Positions 7,871 to 18,277 are shown, counted from the first letter of the stretch. The stretch is DNA of 64,000 nt from Kitasatospora gansuensis (GCF_014203705.1 NZ_JACHJR010000001.1:5952001-6016000), one strand, 5' to 3'. The notes: generated from the letters alone by a model not told the origin. Translations and numbers: made by a program.

Positions 7871-10800
7871 GTGGTGGCGGAGCGGAGCAGTCGGCTGGAA
7901 GTGCGCCTGGTGCGGCGGGGGTTCTCCGACCCGCAGGTCGCCGTCGGGCTGCTCGAGGAGCCCTGGCTGCACGGGCTGGCGGACGATCCGCTGCTGCTGG
8001 ACGCGCTCGGCGCGACCGCCGACCCCGACCTCGCGCTGCTCGGCCTGGCCCGGCTGCTGGAGGCGCTCGACCCGGCCGAACGGCACACCCTGCGGGACAC
8101 CCTGACCAGCTCCAAGCCGCTCCGCGACCGGCTGCTCTCGGTGCTCGGCGCCTCCACCGCGCTCGGCGACCACCTGGCCAGGCACCCCCGGGACTGGCAC
8201 GCCCTGGTCACCTTCGAACTCCGCGACATCCACCCCGGCACCGAGGACTTCCGGCGCGAGCTGCACCGCCGGATGCGGACCGCGGGCACCGACCGGGCGG
8301 ACGCGCTGCGGATCGCCTACCGGCGCTGCCTGCTGACCATCGCCGCCCGCGACCTGAGCGGCACCACCGACCTGCCGCAGACCGCCGCCGAACTGGCCGA
8401 CCTGGCCGGCGCTACCCTGCAGACCGCGCTGGAGATCGCCGCCGAGGAGGACCCGGAGTCGGCCGGACGCTGCCGGCTCGCGGTGATCGGCATGGGCAAG
8501 TGCGGCGGCCGCGAGCTCAACTACGTCTCCGACGTGGACGTGATCTTCGTCGCCGAACCGCAGGAGGGTGTCGAGGAGCACCTGGCGATGCAGGCCGGCA
8601 CCCGGCTGGCCGCCCGGCTGACCCGGCTCTGCGCGGACACCACCGGCGAGGGCACCATCTGGCCGGTGGACGCCAACCTGCGCCCCGAGGGCCGCAACGG
8701 GCCGCTGGTCCGCACCCTGGCCAGCCACCTGGCGTACTACCAGCGCTGGGCCAAGACCTGGGAGTTCCAGGCCCTGCTGAAGGCCCGTCCGGTGGCGGGC
8801 GACGCCGAGCTCGGCGCCGCGTACGCCGAGGCCACCGCCGCGCTGGTCTGGCAGGCCGCCGAGCGGGACAACTTCGTCGCCGACGTCCAGCAGATGCGCC
8901 GCCGGGTGGTGGACGCGATCCCCGCCCGCGAGGTGGACCGGCAGCTCAAGCTCGGCCCCGGCGGGCTGCGCGACGTCGAGTTCGCGGTGCAGCTGCTGCA
9001 GTTGGTGCACGGCCGCACCGACCTCCGGCTGCACAGCCCCACCACCCTGCAGGCGCTGGAGGCACTCAGCGCGGGCGGCTACGTCGGCCGGGCCGACGCC
9101 GCCTCACTGGACGCCGCGTACCGCTTCCTGCGCGCGATGGAGCACCGGATCCAGCTGCACCGGCTGCGCCGCACCCACCTGATGCCCACCGACCCGGCCG
9201 ACCTGCGCCGACTGGCCCGCTCGCTCGCCGCGCACATCAACGACGACACCAACGCCGACCCGGTGGCCGCGCTCCAGCGGGAGTGGAAGCGGCACGCGGT
9301 CGAGGTCAGGCGGCTGCACGAGAAGCTGTTCTACCGCCCGCTGCTGGACGCCGTGGCCGAGCTGCCGGCCGGTGTGATCGGGCTCTCCAACGAGGCGGCC
9401 AAGGCCCGGCTCGAGGCTCTCGGCTACGCCGATCCGGCGGCCGCGCTGCGCCACCTGAGCGCGCTCGCCTCCGGGGTGAGCCGCAAGGCCGCGATCCAGC
9501 GCACCCTGCTGCCGGTGCTGCTCGGCTGGTTCGCCGACTCGGCCGACCCCGACGCCGGGCTGTTGAACTTCCGTCAGGTCTCCGACGCGCTCGGCCGCAC
9601 CCCCTGGTACCTGCGGCTGCTGCGGGACGAGAGCGCGGCCGCCGAACAGCTGGCCCGGGTGCTCTCGGCCGGCCGACTGGCCCCCGACCTGCTGCTCCGG
9701 GCCCCCGAGGCGGTGGCCATGCTCGGCGACCCGCAGGGCCTCCAGCCGCGCGGGCGGGTGGCACTGACCCAGGAGATCCAGGCCGCCGTCGGCCGGGCCG
9801 GATCGGCCGCCGCCGGGGTCGCCGCGGCCCGCGCCGTCCGCCGCCGGGAGCTGTTCCGGACCTCCGCCGCCGACGTGCTGGGCCGCTTCGACGAGGAGCC
9901 CGGCGCCGCCGTGGACGCGGCGGGCGAGGCGCTCACCGTCCTGAACGCCGCCACCCTGCAGGGTGCGCTGCAGGCCTGCGTGGCCGAGTGGGAGGCCGCC
10001 AACGGCGAGCTGCCGACCAGGCTCGCGGTGATCGCGATGGGCCGGTTCGGCGGACGCGAGATGGGCTATGGCTCGGACGCGGACGTGCTCTTCGTGCACG
10101 AGCCGCTGCTCGGAGTGCTGGACCAGGACGCCGCCAAAGCCGCATTCACGGTCTGCAACCAGCTGCGGACGCTGCTCGCCTCGCCGTCCACCGAACCGCC
10201 GCTGCTGGTCGACGCCGACCTCCGGCCGGAGGGCCGGCAGGGCCCGCTGGTCCGGACGCTGGGCTCGTACGAGGCGTACTACCGGCGCTGGTCGCACGTC
10301 TGGGAGTTCCAGGCCCTGCTGCGGGCCGAACCGGTCGCGGGCGACCCCGGGCTGGGGGAGCGGTTCCGGGCGCTGATCGACCCGCTGCGGTACCCCGGGG
10401 CCGGGGTGCCCACCCAGGACCTGCTGGAGATCCGCCGGATCAAGGCCCGGATCGAGGCCGAGCGCCTGCCGCGCGGGGCCGACCCGACCACCCACACCAA
10501 GATCGGGCGGGGCGGTCTGGCGGACGTGGAGTGGACGGTGCAGCTGCTCCAGCTGCAGCACGGGCACGTGGTGCCCGGCCTGCGGACCACCCGGACCCGG
10601 GCCGCCCTCGCGGCGGCGGTCGACGCCGGGCTGGTCGGGGCGGAGGACGCGGCGGTGCTGGACGCGGCGTGGGTGCTGGCGTCGCGGGTACGCAGTGCGG
10701 TGATGCTGGTCCGCGGCCGGCCGGGGGACAGCTTCCCCGGGGAGGCCCGCGAACTGGCCGGCGTGGCCCGCTACCTCGGCTACGGCTCCGGCCACACGGG

Positions 10801-10873
10801 CGAGCTGGTCGACGACTACCGCCGCACCACGCGGCGGGCCCGAGCCGTGGTGGAGGACCTTTTCTACGGTTAA
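7871..10873 (+). CDS. glnE: Bifunctional glutamine synthetase adenylyltransferase/deadenylyltransferase
   Basis: Cytosolic enzyme of about 1000 residues that adenylylates and deadenylylates glutamine synthetase I in response to nitrogen status. It has the two-lobed GlnE layout: each half carries a nucleotidyltransferase motif (GMGKCGGRELNYVSDVDVIF near 210; AMGRFGGREMGYGSDADVLF near 735) and a helical domain with PEGRNGPLVRTL / PEGRQGPLVRTL. The conserved second-half GGLADVEWTVQLLQL is intact. GTG 7871 is preferred (GAGAGG just upstream); a longer frame begins at 7790. It stands alone, with an inverted repeat behind it. Confidence 0.95.
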   Translation: MVAERSSRLEVRLVRRGFSDPQVAVGLLEEPWLHGLADDPLLLDALGATADPDLALLGLARLLEALDPAERHTLRDTLTSSKPLRDRLLSVLGASTALGDHLARHPRDWHALVTFELRDIHPGTEDFRRELHRRMRTAGTDRADALRIAYRRCLLTIAARDLSGTTDLPQTAAELADLAGATLQTALEIAAEEDPESAGRCRLAVIGMGKCGGRELNYVSDVDVIFVAEPQEGVEEHLAMQAGTRLAARLTRLCADTTGEGTIWPVDANLRPEGRNGPLVRTLASHLAYYQRWAKTWEFQALLKARPVAGDAELGAAYAEATAALVWQAAERDNFVADVQQMRRRVVDAIPAREVDRQLKLGPGGLRDVEFAVQLLQLVHGRTDLRLHSPTTLQALEALSAGGYVGRADAASLDAAYRFLRAMEHRIQLHRLRRTHLMPTDPADLRRLARSLAAHINDDTNADPVAALQREWKRHAVEVRRLHEKLFYRPLLDAVAELPAGVIGLSNEAAKARLEALGYADPAAALRHLSALASGVSRKAAIQRTLLPVLLGWFADSADPDAGLLNFRQVSDALGRTPWYLRLLRDESAAAEQLARVLSAGRLAPDLLLRAPEAVAMLGDPQGLQPRGRVALTQEIQAAVGRAGSAAAGVAAARAVRRRELFRTSAADVLGRFDEEPGAAVDAAGEALTVLNAATLQGALQACVAEWEAANGELPTRLAVIAMGRFGGREMGYGSDADVLFVHEPLLGVLDQDAAKAAFTVCNQLRTLLASPSTEPPLLVDADLRPEGRQGPLVRTLGSYEAYYRRWSHVWEFQALLRAEPVAGDPGLGERFRALIDPLRYPGAGVPTQDLLEIRRIKARIEAERLPRGADPTTHTKIGRGGLADVEWTVQLLQLQHGHVVPGLRTTRTRAALAAAVDAGLVGAEDAAVLDAAWVLASRVRSAVMLVRGRPGDSFPGEARELAGVARYLGYGSGHTGELVDDYRRTTRRARAVVEDLFYG

Positions 10874-10885
10874 AAGTTGCACTGT

Positions 10886-11001
10886 CCAGGGGCTCGGGGA
10901 ACTGCGAGGAGATCTGGCGTTCGGGTCACTGCGAAAGTGCCTGACCATCTACACAGGTGCAACGCTCCAGAGGTCGGCGTCGCAGTTCCCCGAGCCCCTG
11001 G
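10886..11001. repeat. Inverted repeat with 22-nt arms between glnE and the PAP2 gene
   Basis: Arms 10886-10907 (CCAGGGGCTCGGGGAACTGC...) and 10980-11001 are exact reverse complements. Between them lies a second short pair, GTTGCAC at 10876-10882 with GTGCAAC at 10957-10963. The arm sequence resembles a GGGGCnCGGGGAACTGCG repeat that recurs between genes in Streptomyces chromosomes. It sits in a convergent gap and could act as a terminator. Confidence 0.8.
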
Positions 11002-11003
11002 TC

Positions 11004-12074
11004 TCAGTGGCTGACCTTCGTGAGAGTCCACTGTTCCGGGACCGTCAGGTCGTCCGTGGGGGCGCCCTTGGTGCGGGGGAGTTGGTAGACCCAGACGTGG
11101 TAGAGCAGGCGGGCGGCCGTGAAGCCGAGGGCCAGGCAGAGGGCGCCGCCGACCGCGTCCATCCAGAAGTGGTTGGCGGTGGAGACGATGACCAGCAGGG
11201 TGAGGGCGGGGTAGAGCAGGCCGAGCGCCCGGACCCAGGCCGCGCGGGCCAGGAAGAAGATGGTCAGGCCGCACCAGAGCGACCACCCGATGTGCATCGA
11301 GGGCATCGCCGCGTACTGGTTGGAGACGCTGGCCGCCGCGCCGGAGGCCATCGAGCCCCAGGTGTCGTGCACCTTGACGGTGTCGATGAAGCCGCCGCCG
11401 GTCATCAGGCGGGGCGGGGCGAGCGGGTAGAAGTAGAACCCGATCAGGGCCAGGCCGGTGGTGACGAAGAGCACCGTGCGGGCGGCCGCGTAGCGGCCGG
11501 GGTGGGAGCGGTAGAGCCAGACCAGCACGCCTATGGTCACGATGAAGTGCAGCGTGGCGTAGTAGTAGTTCATCCCGACGATCAGCCAGCCGACCGAGTC
11601 GACCGCGTGGTTGATGCCGTGCTCGACCGCGACGCCGAGGCGCTGCTCGAGGTCCCAGATCCAGGTCGCGTGCCGCTGGGCGATGACGTCCTGCTCGGGC
11701 ACCGCGTTGCGGACCAGGGAGTACAGCCAGTAGCTGACCCCGATCAGGGCGAGTTCGAACCAGAGCCGGGGCCTGGCCGGGGAGCGGCGCTGGTCCCGGA
11801 TGCGGCTGCGGACGGCTGCGCCGGTGGACTGGGCGGCGCGGGTGGCTCCGTCCGGTCGGTGGCCGGTACGGCCTTCGCCCGGGACGGAACCGGCCTGCGC
11901 CGCCGCCTGGCCGCCTGCGGCGTCGGCTGCGAACTGCTCGGTCGATTCCCCCATGGGCGAGAAGTCTGCCAGACGGCTCGTGGCCGTCTGCTCATCCTGC
12001 GGTAGTGGATTCTTCACCGCCTGTCCCCCTTCCGGGGTACGGGGCTGGGTACCGGGGTCTGACATGGGGTCCAT
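11004..12074 (-). CDS. PAP2 / Aur1-type inositolphosphotransferase-like membrane protein
   Basis: A 356-residue membrane protein. Residues 1-100 are a polar Gln/Ala-rich cytoplasmic tail; six helices follow. Acid-phosphatase-like motifs are present: APPRLM, AAMPSMHIGWSLW and STANHFWMDAVGG, the last two carrying the catalytic histidines and an Asp. This fits the PAP2_3 (Aur1/Ipt1) branch, which transfers or hydrolyses lipid phosphate head groups in the membrane. Two in-frame ATGs (12074 and 12065) are possible and neither has a strong ribosome site. Substrate unknown; a role in phosphoinositol lipid metabolism is only inferred. Confidence 0.85.
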   Translation of the reverse strand: MDPMSDPGTQPRTPEGGQAVKNPLPQDEQTATSRLADFSPMGESTEQFAADAAGGQAAAQAGSVPGEGRTGHRPDGATRAAQSTGAAVRSRIRDQRRSPARPRLWFELALIGVSYWLYSLVRNAVPEQDVIAQRHATWIWDLEQRLGVAVEHGINHAVDSVGWLIVGMNYYYATLHFIVTIGVLVWLYRSHPGRYAAARTVLFVTTGLALIGFYFYPLAPPRLMTGGGFIDTVKVHDTWGSMASGAAASVSNQYAAMPSMHIGWSLWCGLTIFFLARAAWVRALGLLYPALTLLVIVSTANHFWMDAVGGALCLALGFTAARLLYHVWVYQLPRTKGAPTDDLTVPEQWTLTKVSH

Positions 12075-12153
12075 TGTGACTCGTTCGGGGGCGGCCGGTC
12101 GACGCGACCCCCGGCCCGGCGGTCGGCAGGCAACGGTTCGGTCAAGACCACGA

Positions 12154-12201
12154 CTGCAACCTTTTCTGCATCTTGCTGAAACATTTTGCAGCCGCTAGCG
12201 T
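12154..12201 (+). promoter_or_regulatory. Promoter and MalR/Reg1-like repeats of the amylopullulanase gene
   Basis: Contains CTGCAAC, CTGCA, CTTGCTGAAAC and TTTTGCAG in 38 bp. TTGCTG (12173-12178) and TAGCGT (12196-12201), 17 bp apart, make a plausible -35/-10 pair, so the repeats overlap the promoter as an operator would. The reverse complement (GTTTCAGCAAG) resembles repeats before the alpha-amylase gene. Naming a LacI-type maltose regulator is inference from known starch-gene control in Streptomyces. Confidence 0.5.
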
Positions 12202-12243
12202 CCAGCCACCCAACGACGACGAGCCGCCTCAAGGGAGCCCGCA

Positions 12244-15200
12244 GTGGCCGAAGCCCAGCCCCGCCGCCCACGGAGCACGACCCCCTACCGACGCCCCGGC
12301 CGTACGGCCGTGCTGATCGCGGCCTCGCTGCTGGCGACCGGGCTGGGGGCCGCCCCGCTGGCGATGGCCGCCCCGGCCGGGCCGCCGTCCGACCAGGCGA
12401 TGGCCGCGCAGGCGGACCGGCACGACCTGACCCGGGAGCAGTTCTACTTCGTGCTGCCGGACCGGTTCGCCAACGGTGAGCCGAAGAACGACACGGGCGG
12501 CCTCACCGGCACCCGGCTGGAGACCGGCCTCGACCCGGCCGACAAGGGCTTCTACCACGGTGGTGACCTGCAGGGCCTGATAGACAAGCTGGACTACGTC
12601 CAGGGCCTGGGCACCACCGCGATCTGGATGGCCCCGCTGTTCAAGAACCGCCCGGTGCAGGGCACCGGCGCGGACGCCTCGGCCGGGTACCACGGCTACT
12701 GGATCACCGACTTCACCCAGGTCGACCCGCACTTCGGCACCAACGCCCAGCTCAAGGAGCTGATCGCGAAGGCGCACAGGAAGGGCATCAAGGTCTTCTT
12801 CGACGTCATCACCAACCACACCGCCGACGTCGTCGACTACACCGAGGGCAAGTACGACTACCGCTCGGCCGGCGCCTACCCGACGCTGGACGCGGACGGG
12901 AACCCGGTGGACGAGACCGCCGTCGCCGACGCGGCCGCCCAGTGGCCGAAGATCGGCGCGAACTCGTTCCCCTACACGCCGTCCTTTCGGAGCGAGGCGG
13001 ACAAGAAGGCCAAGACCCCGTCCTGGCTGAACGACCCCGCGCTCTACCACAACCGGGGCAACTCGACCTTCGTCGGCGAGTCCTCGACCGAGGGCGACTT
13101 CTCCGGGCTGGACGACCTGGACACCCAGAACCCCCGGGTGGTCGAGGGCATGAAGCAGATCTACCAGACCTGGGTGAAGGAGAGCGGGGTCGACGGCTTC
13201 CGGATCGACACCGTCAAGCACGTCAACATGGCCTTCTGGTCGCAGTGGGCGCCCGCGCTCAAGCAGTACGCCGCCGAGCGGGGCAACAAGGACTTCTTCA
13301 TGTTCGGCGAGGTCTACTCCGGCGACCCGTCGGTCACCGCGCCGTACGTGACCAAGGGCAAGCTGCAGGCCACCCTGGACTTCGCGTTCCAGGAGAGCGC
13401 CCGCAAGTACGTCTCGCAGGGCGGCTCGGCGAAGGCGCTCGCCGAGCTGTACGCGCAGGACTTCCGCTACACGACGGCCGACACCAACGCGTACGAGCTG
13501 CCGACCTTCCTCGGCAACCACGACATGGGCCGGTTCGGCAGCTTCCTGCAGAGCGACAACCCGGGAGCCTCGGCCGAGCAGCTGCTGCAGAAGGACCGGT
13601 TCGCCAACGAGCTGATGTTCCTGACCCGGGGTCAGCCGGTGGTCTACTACGGCGACGAGCAGGGCTTCACCGGCGCGGGCGGCGACAAGGACGCCCGGCA
13701 GGACATGTTCGCCTCGAAGACCGGCTCCTACAACAGCGACACCGTGATCGGCGGCAGCAAGGGCTCGGCCGACCGGTACGGACAGGACGGCGCGCTGTAC
13801 CGGGGGATCAGCACCCTGGCCGCGCTGCGCAAGGCGCACCCGGCGCTGGCCGACGGCGCGCAGGTCGAGCGGTACGCGGCGGACGGCGCGGGCGTGTACG
13901 CGTTCTCCCGGATCGACGCGAAGCAGCAGGTCGAGTACCTGGTCGCGGTGAACAACTCGGCCGAGCAGAAGACCGTCACGCTGGACACCTTCTCGGCGGG
14001 CATGGAGTTCCAGCAGCTCTACCCGGCCGCCGGGACGAAGACCACCAGCGGCGCCGACCGCAAGGTCACCGTGACCGTGCCCGCGTACTCCTCGGTGGTG
14101 CACCAGGCGGCGGGGAAGCTCGCCAAGCCGGCCGCCGCGCCCCAACTCGCCCTGAAGGCACCCGAGAACGGCTCGACCGGCACCGTCACGATCGGCGCCG
14201 AGGTGCCGGGCGGCGGCTTCAACCGGGTCTCGTTCGCCGCGCAGGTCGGTAACGGCCCCTGGCAGCAGCTCGGTTCGGCCGACAACGGTACGTACCGGGT
14301 CACCCAGGACCTGACCGGGGTCGCGCCCGGCACCGTGGTCCGGTACAAGGCGGTGGTCAAGGACTCCGGCGGCAACCTCCGTTCCGCCGGCGGGAGTTTC
14401 ACCACCGGCACCCCCGCGCCCAAGCCGGTGCCGAGCGCCACCTCGCGCCCGTACGCGGTCGTGCACTACCAGCGGAAGAACGCCGACTACGACGGCTGGA
14501 ACATGTACGCCTGGGGCGACCTGGCCGACGGCGAGTCCACCCCCTGGCCGGACGGGCACGGCTTCACCGGGCGGGACGCCTACGGGGCCTTCGCCTACGT
14601 GAAGTTGAAGAGCGGCGCGGCCGACGTCGGCTTCGTGGTGGAGAAGGGCGGCAGCAAGGACGGCGAGGCCGACCGGCACATCGACCTGGGTGCCACCGGT
14701 GAGGTCTGGGTCAAGGAGGGCGACCCGAACGTCTACACCAAGAACCCCGACCCGGCCGTCCCGGTGCCCGCCGACACGGCGGTGATCCACTACCAGCGGG
14801 CCGACGGCAAGTACGACGGCTGGGGCCTGCACGACTGGACCGGCGCGGCCACCCCGACCGACTGGGGCAACCCCCTGATGCCGGCCCGCAAGGACTCCTA
14901 CGGCGCGGTCTTCGAGGTGCCGCTGGCGGCGGGGGCGACCAGCCTCAGCTACATCCTGCACAACGGCAACGACAAGGACCTGCCCAACGACCAGTCGCTG
15001 AACTTCGCCACCAGCGGCCGGGAGATCTGGATCATCGGCGGCCGGGAGGGCCACCTGCTGCCGCAGGCGGCCGGCAGCTCCGCACAGCTCGACCTCACCT
15101 CGGCCCGGGCCCAGTGGATCGACGCGAGGACCGTACTGGTTCCGGCCAACTACGGTGCGGGGGACAGCGCGTTGGCGGGTGGCACCAGCGCCCAGCTGAT

Positions 15201-17772
15201 CTACGACGCCGAGGGCGGCCTCAGCGTCGACAAGGGCGTGCTGAGCAAGCCGGGCCAGTGGATCCGACTCAACCCGGGCACCCTGACGGACGCTCAGAAG
15301 GCCAAGTACCCGCACCTGGCGGGCTACCGGGCCTTCACCGTGGACGGCCGGGACGCCGGGCGGATCGGCAAGGCGCTGCGCAGCCAGCTGATCTTCACCG
15401 AGCACCTGCCGAGCGGCGCGGCGCTGGCCGCCACCGGCGTACAGATCCCGGGCGTGCTGGACGACCTGTACGCGGCCAAGGCCGCCAAGGCCCAACTCGG
15501 CCCGGTCTACCGGAAGTCCGAGGGCTGGGGCTGGTGGGGCGACGACCGCACGGTGACCCTGTCGCTCTGGGCGCCGACCGCCACCGAGGTCTCGGTCCAG
15601 CTCTTCGACCAGGCCACCGGCGGTACACCGAGGACGGTGCCGCTGCGCCGGGACGAGGCGACCGGGGTCTGGTCGCTGACCCGGGACGCCGACGAGCTGG
15701 ACGGCAAGTACTACCTGTACCAGGTCAAGGTCTGGGCGCCGAGCGTCCGGCAGAACGTCACCAACCTGGTCACCGACCCGTACTCGGTGGCGCTCTCGGC
15801 GGACTCCAAGCGCAGCCTGGTGGCCGATCTGACGGCCCGTGACACCAAGCCGCGCGGCTGGGACGCGCACCGCTCGCCGCAGGCGGTGCCGGCGAACCGG
15901 CAGCAGATCCAGGAGCTGCACGTCCGGGACTTCTCCTCGGCGGACGCCACCGTGCCCGCCGCCGAGCGGGGCACCTACAAGGCGTTCACCGAGTCGAAGT
16001 CGGCCGGGATGCAGCACCTGCGCGAGCTGGCGAAGGCGGGTGTCACCACCATCCACCTGCTGCCGACCTTCGACATCGCCACCGTCCGGGAGAACCGGGC
16101 CGACCAGAAGCTGCCCGCCTGCGACCTGAACTCCCTTGCGGCGGACAGCGAGCAGCAGCAGGAGTGCGTGGCGGCGGTCAAGGCCGAGGACGCGTACAAC
16201 TGGGGCTACGACCCGCTGCACTACACCGTCCCGGAGGGCTCGTACGCCACCGAGGCGACCGGCACGGCGCGCACCGTGCAGTTCCGCGAGATGGTGCAGG
16301 CGATGCACGAGGCGGGTCTGCGAGTGGTGCTGGACGTGGTCTACAACCACACCGCGGCGGCCGGTCAGGCCGAGCACTCGGTGCTCGACAAGGTGGTGCC
16401 CGGCTACTACCAACGGCTCAGCGACGCGGGCGCGGTGACCACCGACAGCTGCTGCGCGGACACCGCGCCGGAGCACGCGATGATGAACAAGCTGGTGGTC
16501 GACTCGGTGCTGACCTGGGCGAAGGAGTACCGGGTCGACGGCTTCCGGTTCGACCTGATGGGCCTGGACCCGAAGCAGACCATGCTGGACGTCCAGTCGG
16601 CGCTGCACGGGCTGAGCAAGGAGCGCGACGGGGTCGAGGGGAAGGACGTCTTCCTCTACGGCGAGGGCTGGAACTTCGGCGTGGTGGCCAACAACTCCCG
16701 CTTCGAGCAGGCGAGTCAGCTCAACATGGCGGGCACCGGCATCGCCACCTTCAACGACCGGGTGCGGGACGCGGCCCGGGGCGGCAACTTCATGCTGAAC
16801 TCGGCGCCCCAGCAGGGCTTCGCCTCCGGCCTGTACACCGATCCCAACGGGTCGGCGGCGAACGGGACTTCGGCCGAGCAGAAGGCCCGGCTGCTGCACC
16901 AGATGGACCAGATCAAGGTCGGTCTGACCGGCAACCTGGCGGGCTACGCGTTCACCGACAGCAGCGGAACGGCCGTCACCGGCGCGGGAGTCGACTACAA
17001 CGGCGCCCCGACCGGCTACGCGGCCAACCCCGGTGAAGCGGTCGAGTACGTCGACGCGCACGACAACACCGACCTGTTCGACGCGCTGGCCTACAAGCTG
17101 CCGACCACGACCGCCCCGGCGGACCGGGCCCGGATGCAGGCGCTCGGCCTTTCGCTGACCGCGCTGAGCCAGGGGCCCGGCTTCGCCCAGGCCGGCAGTG
17201 ACCTGCTGCGTTCCAAGTCGCTGGACGCCAACTCCTTCGACTCCGGTGACTGGTTCAACTCGATCCAGTGGGACTGCACCAAGGGCAACGGCTGGGGCCG
17301 GGGCCTGCCGATGGCGGCCGACAACAAGGAGATGTGGCCGACCGCCAAGTCGCTGCTGGCCGATCCCCGGCTGACCGTGGGCTGCAACGAGATTCAGGCC
17401 ACCGGCGCGCAGTACCGGCAGTTCCTCCGGATCCGGCAGTCCTCGCCGCTGTTCGCGCTGAACAGCGCGGCCGAGGTGCAGAAGCGGCTGTCCTTCCCGC
17501 TGTCGGGCACGGCGGCCGAGACGCCCGGGGTGATCACCCTGCACCTGGACGGCACCGGCCTGCGCGGCGCGGAGCAGGGCATCACCGTGGTGTTCAACGC
17601 CACCCCGACCGCTCAGCAGCAGACCGTGGCCGGCCTGAAGGGCACCCGTCAGTCGCTGCACCAGGTGCAGGCGCAGGGGGCCGATCCGGTGGTGAAGGGG
17701 GCCTCCTTCACGGCTCCCACCGGCACCTTCACCGTTCCCGCCCGTACGGTCGCGGTGTTCGTACAGGGTTAG
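12244..17772 (+). CDS. Secreted bifunctional alpha-amylase/pullulanase (amylopullulanase)
   Basis: An 1842-residue exported enzyme that should cut alpha-1,4 and alpha-1,6 bonds of starch. A signal peptide (about 20-43) is followed by a GH13 amylase domain (about 60-460) with ITNHTADV, DGFRIDTVKH, FGEVYSG and LGNHDMGRF. Next come an Ig-like domain (about 635-720), two pullulanase-associated modules that begin with VVHYQRKNADYDGW and VIHYQRADGKYDGW, a CBM48-like domain (about 1090-1190) and a second GH13 pullulanase domain with VVYNHT, DGFRFDLMG, YGEGWNFG and DAHDN. Both catalytic triads are intact. GTG 12244 has GGGAG upstream. Similar fusions are known in Streptomyces. Confidence 0.95.
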   Translation: MAEAQPRRPRSTTPYRRPGRTAVLIAASLLATGLGAAPLAMAAPAGPPSDQAMAAQADRHDLTREQFYFVLPDRFANGEPKNDTGGLTGTRLETGLDPADKGFYHGGDLQGLIDKLDYVQGLGTTAIWMAPLFKNRPVQGTGADASAGYHGYWITDFTQVDPHFGTNAQLKELIAKAHRKGIKVFFDVITNHTADVVDYTEGKYDYRSAGAYPTLDADGNPVDETAVADAAAQWPKIGANSFPYTPSFRSEADKKAKTPSWLNDPALYHNRGNSTFVGESSTEGDFSGLDDLDTQNPRVVEGMKQIYQTWVKESGVDGFRIDTVKHVNMAFWSQWAPALKQYAAERGNKDFFMFGEVYSGDPSVTAPYVTKGKLQATLDFAFQESARKYVSQGGSAKALAELYAQDFRYTTADTNAYELPTFLGNHDMGRFGSFLQSDNPGASAEQLLQKDRFANELMFLTRGQPVVYYGDEQGFTGAGGDKDARQDMFASKTGSYNSDTVIGGSKGSADRYGQDGALYRGISTLAALRKAHPALADGAQVERYAADGAGVYAFSRIDAKQQVEYLVAVNNSAEQKTVTLDTFSAGMEFQQLYPAAGTKTTSGADRKVTVTVPAYSSVVHQAAGKLAKPAAAPQLALKAPENGSTGTVTIGAEVPGGGFNRVSFAAQVGNGPWQQLGSADNGTYRVTQDLTGVAPGTVVRYKAVVKDSGGNLRSAGGSFTTGTPAPKPVPSATSRPYAVVHYQRKNADYDGWNMYAWGDLADGESTPWPDGHGFTGRDAYGAFAYVKLKSGAADVGFVVEKGGSKDGEADRHIDLGATGEVWVKEGDPNVYTKNPDPAVPVPADTAVIHYQRADGKYDGWGLHDWTGAATPTDWGNPLMPARKDSYGAVFEVPLAAGATSLSYILHNGNDKDLPNDQSLNFATSGREIWIIGGREGHLLPQAAGSSAQLDLTSARAQWIDARTVLVPANYGAGDSALAGGTSAQLIYDAEGGLSVDKGVLSKPGQWIRLNPGTLTDAQKAKYPHLAGYRAFTVDGRDAGRIGKALRSQLIFTEHLPSGAALAATGVQIPGVLDDLYAAKAAKAQLGPVYRKSEGWGWWGDDRTVTLSLWAPTATEVSVQLFDQATGGTPRTVPLRRDEATGVWSLTRDADELDGKYYLYQVKVWAPSVRQNVTNLVTDPYSVALSADSKRSLVADLTARDTKPRGWDAHRSPQAVPANRQQIQELHVRDFSSADATVPAAERGTYKAFTESKSAGMQHLRELAKAGVTTIHLLPTFDIATVRENRADQKLPACDLNSLAADSEQQQECVAAVKAEDAYNWGYDPLHYTVPEGSYATEATGTARTVQFREMVQAMHEAGLRVVLDVVYNHTAAAGQAEHSVLDKVVPGYYQRLSDAGAVTTDSCCADTAPEHAMMNKLVVDSVLTWAKEYRVDGFRFDLMGLDPKQTMLDVQSALHGLSKERDGVEGKDVFLYGEGWNFGVVANNSRFEQASQLNMAGTGIATFNDRVRDAARGGNFMLNSAPQQGFASGLYTDPNGSAANGTSAEQKARLLHQMDQIKVGLTGNLAGYAFTDSSGTAVTGAGVDYNGAPTGYAANPGEAVEYVDAHDNTDLFDALAYKLPTTTAPADRARMQALGLSLTALSQGPGFAQAGSDLLRSKSLDANSFDSGDWFNSIQWDCTKGNGWGRGLPMAADNKEMWPTAKSLLADPRLTVGCNEIQATGAQYRQFLRIRQSSPLFALNSAAEVQKRLSFPLSGTAAETPGVITLHLDGTGLRGAEQGITVVFNATPTAQQQTVAGLKGTRQSLHQVQAQGADPVVKGASFTAPTGTFTVPARTVAVFVQG

Positions 17773-18277
17773 TTGGCTTGAAACAGTCGCCCGGCGGCTT
17801 CGGTGGTGACACCGGAGCCCCGGGCGGCGCTGTTTCCGGCGGCCCTCCGGGTGGGGTACGGACAACCGACCGACCGTCCGGACGGGGCAGGACTGGCGCA
17901 CTGTTCAGCACCGATGGGGCGGATGCGAAGCGCGGCCGGGAACATGACAACCATCGCCACGAGGGTCTTGCGGGCCCGTCGGCCTGACACTCCGTCAGCG
18001 CACGGGTGCCTGGGTCGGTTATCGGCCAAACCGTGGCATGCATCTGTCATTCATCACTCGTTTGCTGCCACGATTCCCCCGGCTGCAGACGAGCAGGGCC
18101 CCAATCCCCCCGCTGCAGCAGTTCCAGCGCAGGCAAGGCGCTACCAAGCACCACTCCTTTGTACGCACCGACCTGGGCCGCGCACCAGTGGCCTGGGGCC
18201 CCCGCTGTGCCGCAACCCCGCGGCCAGGTTCTCTCCACCGTTCGTGAACCCCGCGACCGGTCGGAAAAGGAGTCCGC
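17773..18277. other. Intergenic region before the M4 protease gene (505 bp)
   Basis: Holds the promoter and leader of the protease gene. The stretch around 18025-18060 is unusually AT-rich for the window (GGCATGCATCTGTCATTCAT) and is the likeliest regulatory spot. No open frame with good coding bias, no clear hairpin and no RNA gene were seen. Confidence 0.4.

Noticed and set aside
12229..17901. A 1890-residue minus-strand frame opposite the amylopullulanase gene
   Set aside because: Composition is that of an antisense shadow (Arg/Val/His/Leu-rich) and no domains are visible; the plus strand has intact catalytic motifs.
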